A stretch of 64,000 nt of DNA. Source: Lathyrus oleraceus (taxonomy: Eukaryota; Streptophyta; Magnoliopsida; Fabales; Fabaceae). The stretch's first letter is position 1; every line of letters starts with the position of its first letter. Below the pieces are notes generated by a model, which was given only the letters and a program-made list of their open reading frames with translations, searched no databases and was not told the DNA's origin. The stretch is taken from contig NC_066581.1 in NCBI RefSeq assembly GCF_024323335.1, forward strand, positions 300,205,536 to 300,269,535, in the 5' to 3' direction. A program made the translations under genes and the position numbers. Below, piece by piece: positions 48,171-60,914 of the stretch.

Positions 48171-51100
48171 TTTTTGTTATTGAAATTAATTTATCTACTT
48201 CTGCATCATGGGTATTAGATACTGGATGCGGTTCTCACATTTGTACCAATGTGCAGGGGCTAAAAAGGAGTAGAGATTTGGCAAAAGGTGAAGTTGACCT
48301 ACGAGTTGGCAATGGAGCAAAGGTTGCTGCTTTAGCCATAGGAACTTATGTATTGACTTTACCTAGTGGTTTAATAATTCTGTTAGAGAACTGTTATTAT
48401 GTACCTGCAATTAGCAGGAATATTATTTCCGTTTCTTGTTTGGACAAGTTTGGTTTTTCATTTATAATAAAGAACAATTATTGCTCAATTTATTTGAATG
48501 ATATATTCTATGCTACTGCACAAATGAATAATGGACTATATGTCCTTGATCTTGAAATGCCTATTTATAACATTAATACTAAAAGGATGAAACCTAATGA
48601 GTTAAATCCAACTTACCTTTGGCATTGTCGATTAGGCCACATAAATGAGAAACGCATTTCCAAACTCCATAAAGATGGACTCTTGGACTCTTTTGATTAT
48701 GAATCATATGAGACATGCATATCTTGTTTAATTGGAAAGATGACAAAGTCTCCATTCACAGGAAAAGGTGAAAGAGCTAATGATCTTTTGGCCCTCATAC
48801 ATACTGATGTATGTGGACCACTGAACATACCAGCCAGAGGAGGTTTTCAGTACTTCATCACATTTACTGATGATTTCAGTAGATATGGTTATGTGTATTT
48901 AATGAAACACAAATCAGAGTCCTTTGAAAAGTTCAAGGAATTCAAGAATTAAGTACAAAACCAACTAGGTAAGAATATTAAAACTCTTCGATCAGATCGA
49001 AGTGGTGAGTATTTAAGCCTAGAGTTTGATGATCATCTGAAAGAGTGTGGAATCCTATCCCAACTTACTCCTCCTGGAACACCCCAATGGAATGGTGTAC
49101 CTGAGAGAAGAAATTGAACCCTGTTAGACATGGTCTGATCCATGATGAGTCACGCCGATCTTCCAAACTCCTTTTGGGGACATGCACTACTGACAGCAGC
49201 TTACACACTTAACCGTGTTCCATCCAGAAAGGTTGAGAAGACACCATGTGAGATATGGAGTGGTAAGAAACCACATATGTATTAAATGAAGATTTGGGGT
49301 TGTGAAGTTTATGTGAAACGACAAATTTCAACTAAGCTTGAGCCAAAATCTGACAAATGCTTATTTGTGGGGTATCCTAAAGAAACAAGAGGGTATTACT
49401 TCTACAATCCTTCTGAGGGAAAAGTGTTTGTCGCTCAAACTGGAGTTTTCATAGAAAAGGATTTTATTTCCAAAGGAATCAGTGAGAGGAAAGTAGAGCT
49501 TGAAGAAATTCAAGAATCACAAAGCATTGATACACCTATGGAGGAATTAGAGTTGGAAACACAAGTAGTTATGGAAGAGCAACCTGCTCAAGTAGAACGA
49601 GACCAGCGTAGGTCAAGCAGGATAAGTCACCTACCGGAGAGATATGGATATCTCATAACTGATCAAGGTGATGTATTACTCATGGATCAAGATGAGCTTG
49701 TGACCTATCAAGAGGCCATAACTGGTCCCGAGTCTGAGAAGTGGCTAGAAGCCATGAAATCTGAAATGGATTCCATGTACACAAACCAAGTTTGGACCTT
49801 GGTAGAGCCTCCTGTAGGAGTTAACCCTATAGGATGCAAGTGGGTCTTCAAAAAGAAGACTGGCATGGATGGTAAGGTACATACATATAAGGTAAGACTG
49901 GTTGCAAAAGGATATAAACAAATTCATGGGGTTGACTATGATGAAACCTTTTCACCAGTTGCAATGCTTAAATCTGTTCGGATTTTACTTGTTATCGCTG
50001 CATATCATGATTATGAAATATGGCAGATGGATGTCAAAACTGCTTTCCTTAATGAGAATCTTCTTAAGGATATGTACATGACACAACCTGAAGGATTTGA
50101 CATACCAGAAGAAACCCAAAAGATATGTAAGTTACAAAGATCAATCTATGGATTGAAGCAAGCTTCCAGAAGCTGGAATCTTCGTTTTGATGAAACAGTA
50201 AAACAATATGGGTTCATCAAGAACGAAGATGAGCCTTGTATCTACAAGAAGGTTAGTGGGAGCATGATCGTTTTCCTGGTATTATATGTAGATGGCATAT
50301 TACTCATTGGAAACGATGTCCCTACCCTACAACACGTAACGTCTTGGTTGGGGAAATGCTTTTCTATGAAGGACCTAGGTGAAGCAACCTATATATTAGA
50401 AATCAGAATCTATAGAGATAGATCACAAAAACTGCTTGGCCTAAGTCAGAGTACATACATAGACAAAGTGTTAAAACGCTTTAATATGCATGATTCCAAG
50501 AAAGGATTCATACCTATGCAACATGGCATGTGTCTATCAAAAACACAATCCCCTTCAATTAAGGAAGAAAGGGATAGCATGAATAAGATTCCATATGCAT
50601 CTGCAATAGGATCTATCATGTATGCCATGTCATGTACTCGACCAGATGTCTCGTATGCTTTAAGTGCAACGAGTAGGTACCAACCTGATCATGGTGATGC
50701 TCATTGGGCAGCTGTCAAGAATATCCTTGAGTATTTGAGAAGGACTAAGGACTCATTCTTGATATATGGAGGTCAGGAAGAGCTAGCTGTAATTGGATAC
50801 ACCGATGCTAGCTTCCAGACAGATAAGGATGACTTTAGATCATAATCTGGTTATGTGTTTTGCTTAAACGGTGGCGCTGTAAGCTGGAAGAGTACAAAGC
50901 AAGATACAGTTGTTGATTCTACAATCGAGGCCGAGTATATTGTTGTCTCAAGTGCAGCAAAGGAAGCTGTTTGGATCAAAAAGTTCATTAGTGAACTTGG
51001 CATAGTTCCTAGCATTGTGGATCCCATTGGTCTCTATTGTGATAACAATGGTGCTATCGCACAAGCTAAGGAGCCTAGATCTCACCAACGATCCAAACAC

Positions 51101-51273
51101 ATAGTTAGGCGTTATCACCTCATTTGAGAGATAATAGATAGAGGAGATGTGAAAATGTGCAGAGTACCCACACTTGACAATATTGTTGACCCACTGACAA
51201 AGCCTCTTGCGCAGCAGAAGCATGATGGCCATACTAGATCTATGGGCATTAGGGGTATGCCTGATTGGCTCTA
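48171..51273 (+). pseudogene. Angela-type protease, integrase, RT and RNase H (broken)
   Basis: Protease has WVLDTGCGSHICTN. Pre-integrase WHCRLGHINEKRI and integrase HTDVCGPLN, LRSDRSGEYLS, PQWNGVPERRN follow, with stops at 48949, 49117, 49136 and 49283. RT (49286-50845): WVFKKKTGMDGK, FSPVAMLKSVRIL, MDVKTAFLN, YGLKQASRSWN and a catalytic box reading YVDG (50285-50296) instead of YVDD, which removes one of the metal-binding aspartates. RNase H: TDASFQTDKDD, stop at 50843, GGAVSWKSTKQDTVVDSTIEAEY, KHIVRRYHLI, stop at 51125, then the tail KPLAQQKHDGHTRSMGIRGM ending near 51273. The element cannot replicate itself. Confidence 0.85.
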
Positions 51274-51288
51274 GTGCTAGTGGGAGAT

Positions 51289-52633
51289 TGTTGGTGTAAG
51301 CCCTAGAGGCCAATACTTTTGGTACTTATATCGAATTATTTATTAATAATAAAAGGCTTTTTCTTTATTATGTTTGTTTAATAAAGTCCCTGGAATAGCT
51401 AGTCCGTTTAATGTATCAAGTGTGACTTAATCATGAGATCACATTAAACATAAGGATACTATCCTTAAAGTATCCGTAGTCGAGCTTTATTGTGAAGTGG
51501 GATAACATTAAAGCATTAAGACTATTATGTATATAGACTGATGATCACATCTCACGGATCCTGGATAAGGGGTTATCAAGTCTTAAACATAGGTATGAAT
51601 ATTAAGAGTAATATTTATACTGGATTGACCCGCTATGAGAATACTATATAGAATGTTATGCAAAGTGTCATAAGTTATTCTCATGGTGATAATGGTGTAT
51701 ACCACCCTTCGACCTGAAACCACTATGGACCCAAGATGTAGAGTCGAGGGCCTTATTGCTGATCAAACATTATCCGTAACTGGATGACCATAAAGACAAT
51801 TGATGGGTACTCCACGAAGCATGCTAAGGGACATGAGTGACCTAGATGGAATTTGCCCATCCTGCATAACAGGATAAATGTCTATGGGCCCAATATTGAA
51901 CTGGACAAGGATGACACGGTCTATGCCTTGTGTTCAATATAGACATAAGGGTAAAAGGGTAATTGTATACATAAGTATTATCAAAAAAGGATTTGTCAGA
52001 TCACATGACATTTTCGTGTCTTGGGTAGCAGTGATGTGTTGCTAGATATCGCTCATTGTTTATTATGTTAAATACATGATTTAATATAATTGGCAATGCC
52101 GCGAAAACCTACAGGGTCACACACAAAAGGACGGATTGATGACAAATAGAGTAACTAAGGAACACCGTAAGGTACGGTGCACTTAAGTGAATTGTAGAAC
52201 ATCGTAAGGTACGATGTACTTAAGTAGAATACGAAATATGGTAAGGTACCACGCGCTTAAGTGATTTTGGCATATTACAAGATATGAGCCACATACACTT
52301 AAGTGGGCTTTTTAGCTTATAGCCCATACAAGTGGTTCTATAAATAGAACCCTTGTGTAGAAGCATTTGAGAAGTTGCAATTTCGTTTCTCTCTCTCTCT
52401 CACTCAAAGCCTTCATTCGTAGCAACTAGAACTGAGATTGAAGGAATCCGTTCGTGTGGATTGAGTAGAGGCGTTGTCATCGTTCAAAGTTCGTGATCGC
52501 TTCGTAGATCTGCATCAAAGGTTTCAATCGTCAAAAGAGGTAACGATTCTATCACTGATCATGCCCATTCGTAAGGATCACTATAGGAGAAAAAATTAAA
52601 TTCCGCTGCATTTTAGATCGCTATTCTCCTTTA
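51289..52633 (+). repeat. 3' LTR of the Angela-type element
   Basis: 1345 bp copy of 44388-45746 with scattered substitutions. The TC array is shorter here (about 52386-52402), which accounts for most of the length difference. It ends CTCCTTTA before the AATAT duplication. Confidence 0.9.
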
Positions 52634-52638
52634 AATAT

Positions 52639-52762
52639 GAATTTGGAACACTGCAGAACTGAGAATCAGATCGCATACATCATGTTGAAGGGAGTGCGGG
52701 TCGAAATATTCAGAAGAGTAAGAGTTATGATGAATGTAGAAAGCTTAAACACAATGAATTAG
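52639..52762 (+). pseudogene. Second copia polyprotein, last segment beyond the Angela insertion
   Basis: The frame continues directly from 44387 across the AATAT duplication: NLEHCRTENQIAYIMLKG then VEIFRRVRVMMNVESLNTMN and TAG. This is the usual C-terminal tail of copia RNase H. It proves that the Angela element inserted into this coding sequence. Confidence 0.85.
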
Positions 52763-52788
52763 GTGGTGTGTTGAATTGTAATTCCTCG

Positions 52789-53655
52789 TGTCTGAAATTC
52801 TCGTATGCAGATATCAGATGTCCTAAGATATGTCGAGACACTGATATCTGAACAAGGAAATAATAGAACATACAAAGTTGTTAACCCAGTTCGGTGTACA
52901 ACAACACCTACATTTGGGGGCTACCAAACCAGGGAGGAAATTTACTAAATAGTATTAGTTTGTAAACCTTCTTCAAACTATCTCCAATTTATAGAATACA
53001 CCCTAATCACTACCCGTGCTTAACTTCTACCTAAGACGCTCCTAGGTGTGAGGCCCTTATCACCTCCCTTTCAATCACAACAGTGACAGGTCAAACTATT
53101 ACAAGAAATTATGAAGTCACACTTCACAGACACACAATCACTCAATGCTTAAAAGCTTATGAGTGCTTGACAATCCTTACAACCAGTTTACATAATCCTA
53201 CTCATATATCAAGATGATATTTGAGAGGCTCACAAACAGCTCGTACACTCAAACCCTAATACAATAAACTATCTTCTTTTCTTTGTCTTTAAATTAGGTT
53301 TTGAGACATTCTAAATATAGCCATAAAATGAACTGGATTTGGGCCTTGTACATGAAGTGAACCAGCTGCATAACGTTAGGTTATCAATCAAAAGTTTCCT
53401 AAAATGTATCAACATTTAGAAAACTGAATCCATTAAAATCAATCAAAATCTCTGATTCCTCAATCACGAATGTCACAAGGGATTACTTAATATGCTTAGG
53501 ATATTCTGAAATCAGTTAAACAATTAATTGTTACCAAGAGTAAAACCTGTTTCAGACAAGATGTCGAATCCACATGTTAGGACATCTTGTTCAACATGTT
53601 GCAACTAATTTAGTTTTACCAAAATTACAGCCAATCAAAAAACAAGGAATTAACA
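52789..53655 (-). repeat. 3' LTR of the Sirevirus
   Basis: The minus strand starts TGTTAATTCC at 53655 directly after a CCAAAGGGGGAGAT tract. The left boundary is set where similarity to the second copia LTR stops (52788); a shift of a few bases (to 52793) is possible. Confidence 0.7.
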
Positions 53656-54029
53656 ATCTCCCCCTTTGGAAAAATTTGGCTAAAACAACCAAGTTCACCT
53701 CGCACACCTGCACCACAGTCCAGGATAACTACATAGGACTGGGAAAAAATAGATCACTATCACATACACATATTACCGGGGCACTCAAGCAATCATATCA
53801 GTCAGTGTCAGTACTCCCCTTGTTTCACATAACCATGACTCCCCCTCAAGGGTTCCTCCATAACTCAAAACACTTCCTTAGTCAAGTTGATGTCAAAACA
53901 TCAGGTTTGACATCACAACACAGCAACCTAGAAAGGGCCAGACATGCATCTCCTTTAACCTTAAGCACATCCAGGCAGTATAATTGAGGTTAGTGGTTAG
54001 TGGTTAGCACACACAATACTCCCCCTTTG
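53656..54029 (-). other. Four polypurine tracts upstream of the Sirevirus LTR
   Basis: On the minus strand GGGGAG-type tracts lie at 53656-53669, 53813-53822, 53837-53850 and 54018-54029. The first adjoins the LTR and is the functional candidate; the others repeat its core (AAAGGGGGAGT). Confidence 0.75.
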
Positions 54030-54149
54030 TAGCCATAGTCTGACAAAGGTAAGCATCTAACCAAAAACAGATAAAAATACATTCAAAAAGTTAATGATCA
54101 CACACAAGAGAGCACCTAAGAGTGCAAAATATCCTGGTCACGGACCACA

Positions 54150-54531
54150 AAACATAATTAAATATAGAATAAAGCAATACTGCAATTAGATATCTTCTGG
54201 CTATCTGAGTCAGTTGTTGCATACTCTTCTCCTTCATCTTCTTTCTCTTCATCAACATCATCCTCGCCAGTATAATCTTCATCATCAGTTCCTTCATTAC
54301 CATCACCACCCTATACAACTTCCGTCTTCTCCTATTCCATCATAGCCTTCATCAATGTCTCCAGTTTAATCTTAGTTGCGGTTCTAGGTCTAATGGAATC
54401 CTCCAGCTCTTTACAAGTTTCCTTCAGCTGAGAAATGACACTCTTTTTGGAGGTGGCAGGGCCAGGTGCCTGAGAGGATGTCATAACAATGTCTGGGACA
54501 TGTGTTCCTGCAAAGAGTTTGTAGTGGAGTG
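54150..54531 (-). pseudogene. Sirevirus env-like protein, C-terminal end
   Basis: The minus-strand frame from 54531 reads LHYKLFAGTHVPDIVMTSSQ, then KKSVISQLKETCKELEDSIR and IKLETLMKAMME before a TAG at about 54334; beyond it the same frame continues as a strongly acidic tail (GTDDEDYTGEDDVDEEKEDE). This matches what I recall of the C-terminus of the extra frame in legume Sireviruses, called env-like from its position; a true envelope role is unproven. Two in-frame stops and the Ogre insertion at 54532 disable it. Residues further upstream in the open frame (up to 54619) belong to the Ogre LTR, not this gene. Confidence 0.6.
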
Positions 54532-57020
54532 TGTAAGACCCCAATTTTGACCCTAAGATCCCTAATGCCATCTCATCATTTCCATTGGCATTGGGATCAC
54601 ATCTTGGCATCCTCCTCACCCCTCATTCATTGGGTTTGCATTGGGAGAGATCACCAAGAATTTGGAATTGTATCATACTTTATTTCTCTTTGTTTACTAA
54701 CCAAAATACCAAAAATATGTCTAGGGTTTGAGACCCTAAGTGCAAGTGGTCAATCAATGAAAGGTTCATATTTCTAAGCATCATATATGGATCACCATGT
54801 TCTTCATTTGTCATTTTGGTCAAGAATTCATCAAGAGTTTGAAGCTTGTTTGTCAAGGAAGCCCAAATTCATCTAATTATCTTGTGTGCCTTCCTCAGTA
54901 AGTTTCTTCAACATCTGATCAAATATTCCCTCTCAAGCTCACATCTAGGGTTTGAGACCCTCAGTGCAAGTGGTCAATCAATGAAAGGTTCATATTGGTT
55001 CTAAGCATCAGATATGGATCACCATGTTCTTCATTTTTCATTTTGATCAAGAATTCATCAAGAGTTTGAAGCTTGTTTGTCAAGGAAGCCCAAATTCATC
55101 TAATCATCATGTGTGCCTTCCTCAGTAAGTTTCTTCAACATCTTATCAAATATTATCAAGGGATACTCCATTTTACTCCATCTTATGAATATATGATCCT
55201 CTAAGAGCCCCAAAGAGCAAAATAACCTCAAGTTTGCAAGTTGGTTCGAGGAGGTTGACCAGAAAAGTCAACTGGTCAAATCTAGGGTTCCCTAGATCCT
55301 ATCTCATACAATTTTTGTCATATAAAAATGATTAAAATAAAAACTTTACTCTTTATAACATTCCAAACAACTTTCATGTTGGCATCAAGAGCTAAATTTG
55401 CTTGTAAAGTCATTTTTTATGGTGAAATATTATAGGTCATTTTGTTTGTGCCCTAGATAGAAGGTCAACTTCCAAGAACCATAACTTTCTCAATTTTTGT
55501 GATATGAAGATCATCCAAGTTTCATGATCAATTGCAATATGTTTTCTCCAATGTTTTGTCTTTGATAAAGGTCAAATTTCACTTGCAAGGCCATGTACTA
55601 AGAGGAACCATTATGGGTCATTTTGGGTTATCACCATTGAATAAACAATTATCCTCAACTTCTAAAATCCATAACTCCCTCATGCAAGATCCAAATGGTG
55701 TCAAATTTGTGACCAAATTGAATATCATTGAAAGATATACAACTTTGAAGAAGGAACCAAAGTCATTTGAATCCCATAGTAAAATTTATTCAAGGTGGAA
55801 AAAGGGGTCATTTGACTTTTAACTTAGAAAATTTTCAAGTATGTTTGATTCCTCCAACTTCCACACTAAAATTTATCATGATCCAAGCTTCAAATGGAAA
55901 AAATTTCAACATAAAAGTTGTTCCCTTACATGCTAGCTTTCCAAATAGTCCAATATCATGGCATTTGGATTAAAATTGAGGGACTTGCGCATGGTTCCTT
56001 TGCATGGCCCTTTTTGGCATCTTTTGAACTCAATTTTCACACAACTTTGCATGGCTTCATGAAGTGGTCTCAGCATCAAATGTGCACGAATTTGGACCTA
56101 TTACAATCAGAATTTGGGCCTTAATGTATGCATATGCAACCATGCAAATGAGTTGCTATGTTTGGATTCAATTTGAAATGGTGTGAATATCACTTTGCCT
56201 TGCCTATATAATGAACACATTAGCCTCAGAATGAAGGAGGACGTTGGCCCAAGCTTTGATCATCAATCACAAACCTCCATTGACATAATACCTTGAAGTT
56301 TTCAATTGAAATCGAGTTTTAGTTCTCTTTATGTTTTTGAACTAAAACTCCAAGGATTCAAAGCCTTTTGTATCCCAATCACCTCCTGCAAGCAAGAGGA
56401 AGCAAGGCCAACATCATTTGCATTGAGATCTAACTCAGAATTCACCACCCGAAGGTGAATTTTTAGAAACTTCAAGTCTTTGATTCTCTCTAAGATCTCC
56501 ATAATTTTACTTGATTTGGGGTTGGCTGAAGTCCTACCAATATAGACAACAAGATTGAGTTGCTTTAAGGTCAAATCGAAGCAACTCAGTTTGCACACCT
56601 CATTTTTCAATTCCACATATCTGTCTATATAGTAAGAATTGGAAGAAATGGAGGTCAGGTTTGTGTTCCTCGTGATTTTCTCTTTAAAACCATGTATACA
56701 TCTTTCATTTTTATGAAGCTTTTGGTTGGACTAGTCCGGTGATGGTCATCGAAGAAGATGAACGGAGCTAGGGCTCCGGTGTGCGCTGGAATGATCTAGG
56801 CCATCTGATCTGGTCCATAGCTTCTAATCTTGGCCCTTGGTTCTGGTTACTCTGTTTGTTGCGCATTGACTTTGTTCCACCATAGGCCTCATGCGTGTGG
56901 CCATCAGATCTGCCACCTTAATTAATAAGGGAGATCTTATGACACTCCTTTTTTCTGATTTAATTGATTTTCACTTTAATATTTTAAATACCCATTTCTT
57001 TTTAAATTCATAATAATTTC
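54532..57020 (+). mobile_element. Ogre 5' LTR, first part
   Basis: Starts TGTAAGACCCCAATTTTGAC. Its beginning is matched, inverted, at the right end of 57021-60909. At 57020 it is interrupted by that reverse solo LTR and continues at about 60915. Both parts together give an LTR of about 5.15 kb, within the size expected for Ogre. Short open frames inside are not genes. Confidence 0.82.
54721..55155 (+). repeat. 224-bp tandem duplication in the Ogre LTR
   Basis: 54721-54944 and 54945-55155 are near-identical, each starting CTAGGGTTTGAGACCCT. A few substitutions and one short indel separate them, so the duplication is not brand new. The reverse-oriented LTR at 57021-60909 seems to have only one copy. 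Confidence 0.85.
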
Positions 57021-60000
57021 TATAGCGGTAAATTCATGACTATCAAGTTATGGACAAACTTGACGTGAATAAAACCAGAGTCGCCACCGCGCTTTTATTG
57101 TTTCCAAAGGAAAAGGGAAAAATACGAACAAAATCCAAAGATAAGAAGTTTTCAAATCAAAACTAATAAAATGTCAAAGATTACAGGTAAGGGGGTTGGT
57201 TATACAGAGGGAAGGTGTTAGCACCCAAAGTGTCCTAGGTACTCATAGGAAGCCCTTTTTTGTGTGCAAGTGTTTTGGTCTAAATGATGTTTGATGAAAT
57301 ATAGACTGAGGAGATGAGAAAGAATTCATTGATCATATTTTTGTGTTTGACAAGACCTACGGTGTTATGCCTACGTACCAACATAAAAATGAGTGATCAA
57401 AACCCCGTAGTTCGTGGTAAATATTTCAAAGAAGTTGGTGAATTGATTTTAATCAAAAGTTTAAATGAAAAGGCACAAAAAGGCCAAAGATTTGAATGAG
57501 GTTGTTAGTTATTTGTCTTTTTAAAATTAAAGTCAATATGGTTAAGTTCATTCACAAGATTGATTAAGGAAAGAGTTTGAAAATTCATTGGCATAAGGCC
57601 AAAGTTTATAATCATTAAAACATGTCTAAGTTGAAAACACAAACAAAGAAAGTTTTTTAAAAGAGGGAGAGATTTTTAAATTTTAGAAGTGGGAGGAGAT
57701 GAAGAGACTACCCTAGGCAAAATTTAAAAGTTAAGAGTTGAAAAGATCTGACCAATGGGATGTAATCCACATGACATGATTGTTAGATAGAAACCCATTT
57801 TTGTTTGGACTTTATCAAGCAACAAGCATAAGCAATCCAAGCAATTATATAAAGACCAAGACATCAAATAAATATGGCCATAATATCCAAGCAAGCACTC
57901 CAATAGCTAGCAGTCTTCAATGTCTTCCAATGTATAAGATGAAAATATTTCCTTGGTCAACTCTAAGAAACAATCATTAAACATAATCAAAATAACAATT
58001 AAACACAGAGACCAAGTGATAGATGAACTGAGTGGCACTTCACGCTTGCATCAAATGAAAGGCACTGTCTCAGATAGATCAGTCTCAAATAGTGGCATTG
58101 GCCAAGTCCTTTAACATAGGGAATGTGGCCTAACTCTAAGTCCAAAAGTTCAAATCAAGTCCAATAGTCCACAAAGATGCTTTTTAGGGTTTTTGTTGTT
58201 ACTAAGTATTTTAAGGTCCTAAGACCACAAACAAAAACAAAGACAAGAAACCAATATATACATTCACAAGATATGGCTCAAGTGAGCAAAGTGAAAAGGA
58301 CTTGAAACATAAACAAGTTGCATGAAATATAAATGGAAATGAATGATAAATGCACTAAAATTTAAATTGCACTAAGTAAATGACTTGAAAATAAAGCAAC
58401 ATTAATAAATGGCCAAGGGATTTATCCTAGGTCAAACAAGGTCAAAGTACCTTAGACAAAAAAATTCAGAATTTTTGGAAAGTCAAAAGTATTTTAAAAT
58501 ATTTAAAAACAAGTCAAAAAACATTTAATTCATGAAAAATGTCAAAATTAATCCAAAAAATTATTTTAATTCAAAATATGGAAGAGGAAAATATTTAAAG
58601 ATTTTTGGTGAAAGTCCCATATTTTTTGAATTAAAAATGAAATTTCTATGAATTAAATGAAATAAATGGATTAAAAGTAAAAATCAGAAATTAAAAGGAA
58701 AATAGAAAAAATAAGGGCCACCAGATCTCCCTCATTAATTGAGGTGGCAGATCTGATGGCCACACGCATGTCATCCACATTGGTTCTTAGTCAATGCACG
58801 CGTACGATGGGTCAAACAAAACAAAGGTTAAGACTAAAAAGTTTTAACATGATCAGATGGCTTGAGGCACGCCAACTCATCACCGGAGCCCTAGCTCCGG
58901 TGATCTTCTCTGGTGGACCTCACCGGACTGGTCCACCACCAAAGTTTACTAAAATAAAAAATGCATACACTATTTTAAAGAGAAAATGCTTAGGAGCTCG
59001 AATCTGGCCTCAATTTCTCCTAATTCCAAGTATATTGAAAGATACGAGGGATTGAATTTTAAGGTACACGATATTAGTTGCTTCGATTTGATCTCAAAGC
59101 AACTCAATCTTATTGCCTACATTGGTAGAACTTCAGACAAGTAATAAACAAGTAAAGTTGTGGAGAAATGAGAGAGAATCGAAGACTTGAAAATCTGGAA
59201 AAATCACCTTCGGGTTGCAGTGATTTGGCTTGATCTCGATTCAATTCCACTTGGTTCTAGTTCACAAACAGAATTTGAACTATAAGCTCGATTTTTATGA
59301 AATCCTCAAGGTATTCTATGAAATGAGGTTCTAAGATGGCTTGGCAAGGCTTGGGCAAGGTCCTCCCTTCAATCTGAGGCCAATGAGTTCATTATATAGG
59401 CCATGGAAAGTGATATTCACACCATTTGAATTTTGAGCCAAAAATAGAAATTCAAGTGCATGGGTGCATGGACATGTGTTAGGCCCAAAATGATCATTGT
59501 AATCTACTCTTCGTGCATAAATTCCACTGATGTCATAACATGGAGGCATGCAAAGGTAAATGGTCATTGAATTCAAAAGTTGCCAAAACAAGCCATGTAA
59601 TGTATCCATGTGCAAGTCCCTTAATTCTTGTCCAAATGAAGTGATCTTGGATGTTTTAGAAAGGTGACATCAAGGGGAATAAAGTTTATGTTGAAGAAGT
59701 TTCCATTTCGAACTTGGATCATGATTAATTTTGAGGTGGAAGTTGGAGAAATCAAACATGGTTGAAAATTTTCTAAGTACAAAGTCAAATGACCACTTCT
59801 TCCACCTTGAATAACTTTTGCTATGAGCTTCAAATGAAAGTGGTTCCTTCATCAAAGTTGTATCTATTTCATTCATATTCAATTTTATCACAAATTTTAA
59901 ATCATTTGGATTTGGGGTGGTGGATTTATGGATTTTAGAAGTTGAGGAAAATTGCTTGTTCAATGGTGATGGCCCAAAATGACCTATAATGTTTCTTCTT

Positions 60001-60909
60001 GGCACATGCTCTTTCAAGTAGAATTTGACATTTCTCAAAGAATAAAAGTTGGAGAAGAAATATTGAAATTGATCATGAAACTTGTATGGCCTTCATATGA
60101 TAAAAATTGAGAAAGTTATGGTTCTTGGAAGTTGACCTCTTAACCAGGGCACTTACAAAATGACCTCTAATCTTTCACCATACAAAATGACTTTCCAAAC
60201 AAAATTAGCTCTTAATGTCAACATGAAAGGGGTTTTTAATATCATAAATAGTAACTTTTATCTTGGAATCATTTTCATATGACAAATATTGTAGGAGATA
60301 CGGTCTAGGGAACCCTAGATTTGACCAATTGACTTTCTCTAGTCAACCTCCTTGAACCAACTTGCAAACTTGAAGTTCCTTTGATCTTTGGGGCTAATGG
60401 AGGATCATATATGCTTAAGATGATGTATAATGGATTATTAATTTATATCTTTGACCAATTGATGAATAAATTGTTGAGGAAGTCACACAAGATACCGAGA
60501 TGAATTAGGGCTTCCAAGGCAAACAAGCCTCAAACTCTTGATGCATTCTTGACCAAAATGACAAATAAAGAACATGGGGATCCATATATGATGCTTAAAA
60601 ACATTATGAACCTTTTTTTGATTGATCCCTTGCATTGAGGGTCTCAAACCCTGGATATGAGCTTGATGAGGCATAGGTGGAGGCGCACACTACCTACAAA
60701 AGAAACAAAGCTACACATAGACATATTTTTGGTATTTTGGTTAGTAAACAAATAAAAACAAAGCATGATACAATAAAATATGCTTGGTGATCTCTCCCAA
60801 TACAAACCCAATGAATGAGGGGTAAGGAGGATGTCAAAGTGTGATCCCAAAGCTAATGCAAATGATAAGATAGCATGAGGGATCTTAGGGTCAAAATTGG
60901 GGTCTTACA
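57021..60909 (-). mobile_element. Reverse-oriented Ogre-family solo LTR nested in the Ogre 5' LTR
   Basis: 3,889 bp. The minus strand starts TGTAAGACCCCAATTTTGAC at 60909 and ends GAATTTACCGCTATA at 57021 (expected TACCGCTACA). No primer site lies to its left and no polypurine tract to its right, so it is a solo LTR. The flanks read ATTTC (57016-57020) and ATTAA (60910-60914), a decayed duplication, and the host LTR resumes in register at 60915. It formed by recombination between the two LTRs of an inserted Ogre. No gene inside. Confidence 0.78.
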
Positions 60910-60914
60910 ATTAA

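Larger units (their letters stand above)
44388..52633 (+). mobile_element. Angela-type Ty1/copia element, full-length but degenerate
   Basis: 8,246 bp flanked by AATAT (44383-44387 and 52634-52638). LTRs of 1359 bp (44388-45746) and 1345 bp (51289-52633) start TGTTGGTGTAAGCC and end CTCCTTTA, ending in TA rather than CA. They differ at a number of substitutions plus a shorter TC array in the 3' copy, so the insertion is older than those at 11615 and 30996. Primer site TGGTATCAGAGCC at 45748-45760; polypurine AGTGGGAGAT before the 3' LTR. The long LTR and the polyprotein end KPLAQQKHDGHTRSMGIRGM fit the Angela/Tork group. All genes are broken. Confidence 0.9.
39976..52788 (+). mobile_element. 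Second Ty1/copia element, interrupted and truncated at its 3' LTR
   Basis: 5' LTR 39976-40452 (TGTTGAATTT...CCAACA, 477 bp), primer site GGTATCAGAGCC at 40456-40467, polyprotein from 40500. An Angela-type copia (44388-52633, TSD AATAT) sits inside its last RNase H segment. Coding resumes at 52639 and stops at 52760-52762. The 3' LTR starts at 52769 (TGTTGAATTG) but only 20 bp remain before a Sirevirus LTR. Its gag and pol resemble the young copia at 30996, so they are related families, but this one is older, with many stops. The LTR and coding are rich in TCGA. Confidence 0.88.
52789..54531 (-). mobile_element. Sirevirus (SIRE/Maximus-like copia) 3' part, reverse strand
   Basis: In minus orientation: env-like gene end (54531 to about 54150), a spacer with four polypurine tracts, then the 3' LTR (53655-52789, about 867 bp, starting TGTTAATTCCTTG). 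Multiple polypurine tracts before the 3' LTR and an extra gene after pol are known hallmarks of Sireviruses. It inserted 20 bp into the 3' LTR of the second copia. Its upstream part (gag, pol, 5' LTR) is displaced beyond the Ogre insertion at 54532 and not in the window. Confidence 0.75.

Noticed and set aside
55532..56124. Three overlapping open frames in the Ogre LTR
   Set aside because: No similarity to any protein I know; equivalents in the inverted copy (59621-60038) are also interrupted, as expected for non-coding LTR sequence.
54532..60909. Large foldback transposon with 2-kb inverted ends
   Set aside because: The two arms are LTRs of one Ogre family in opposite orientation; the forward LTR resumes at 60915 in register, so a nested solo LTR explains it better.
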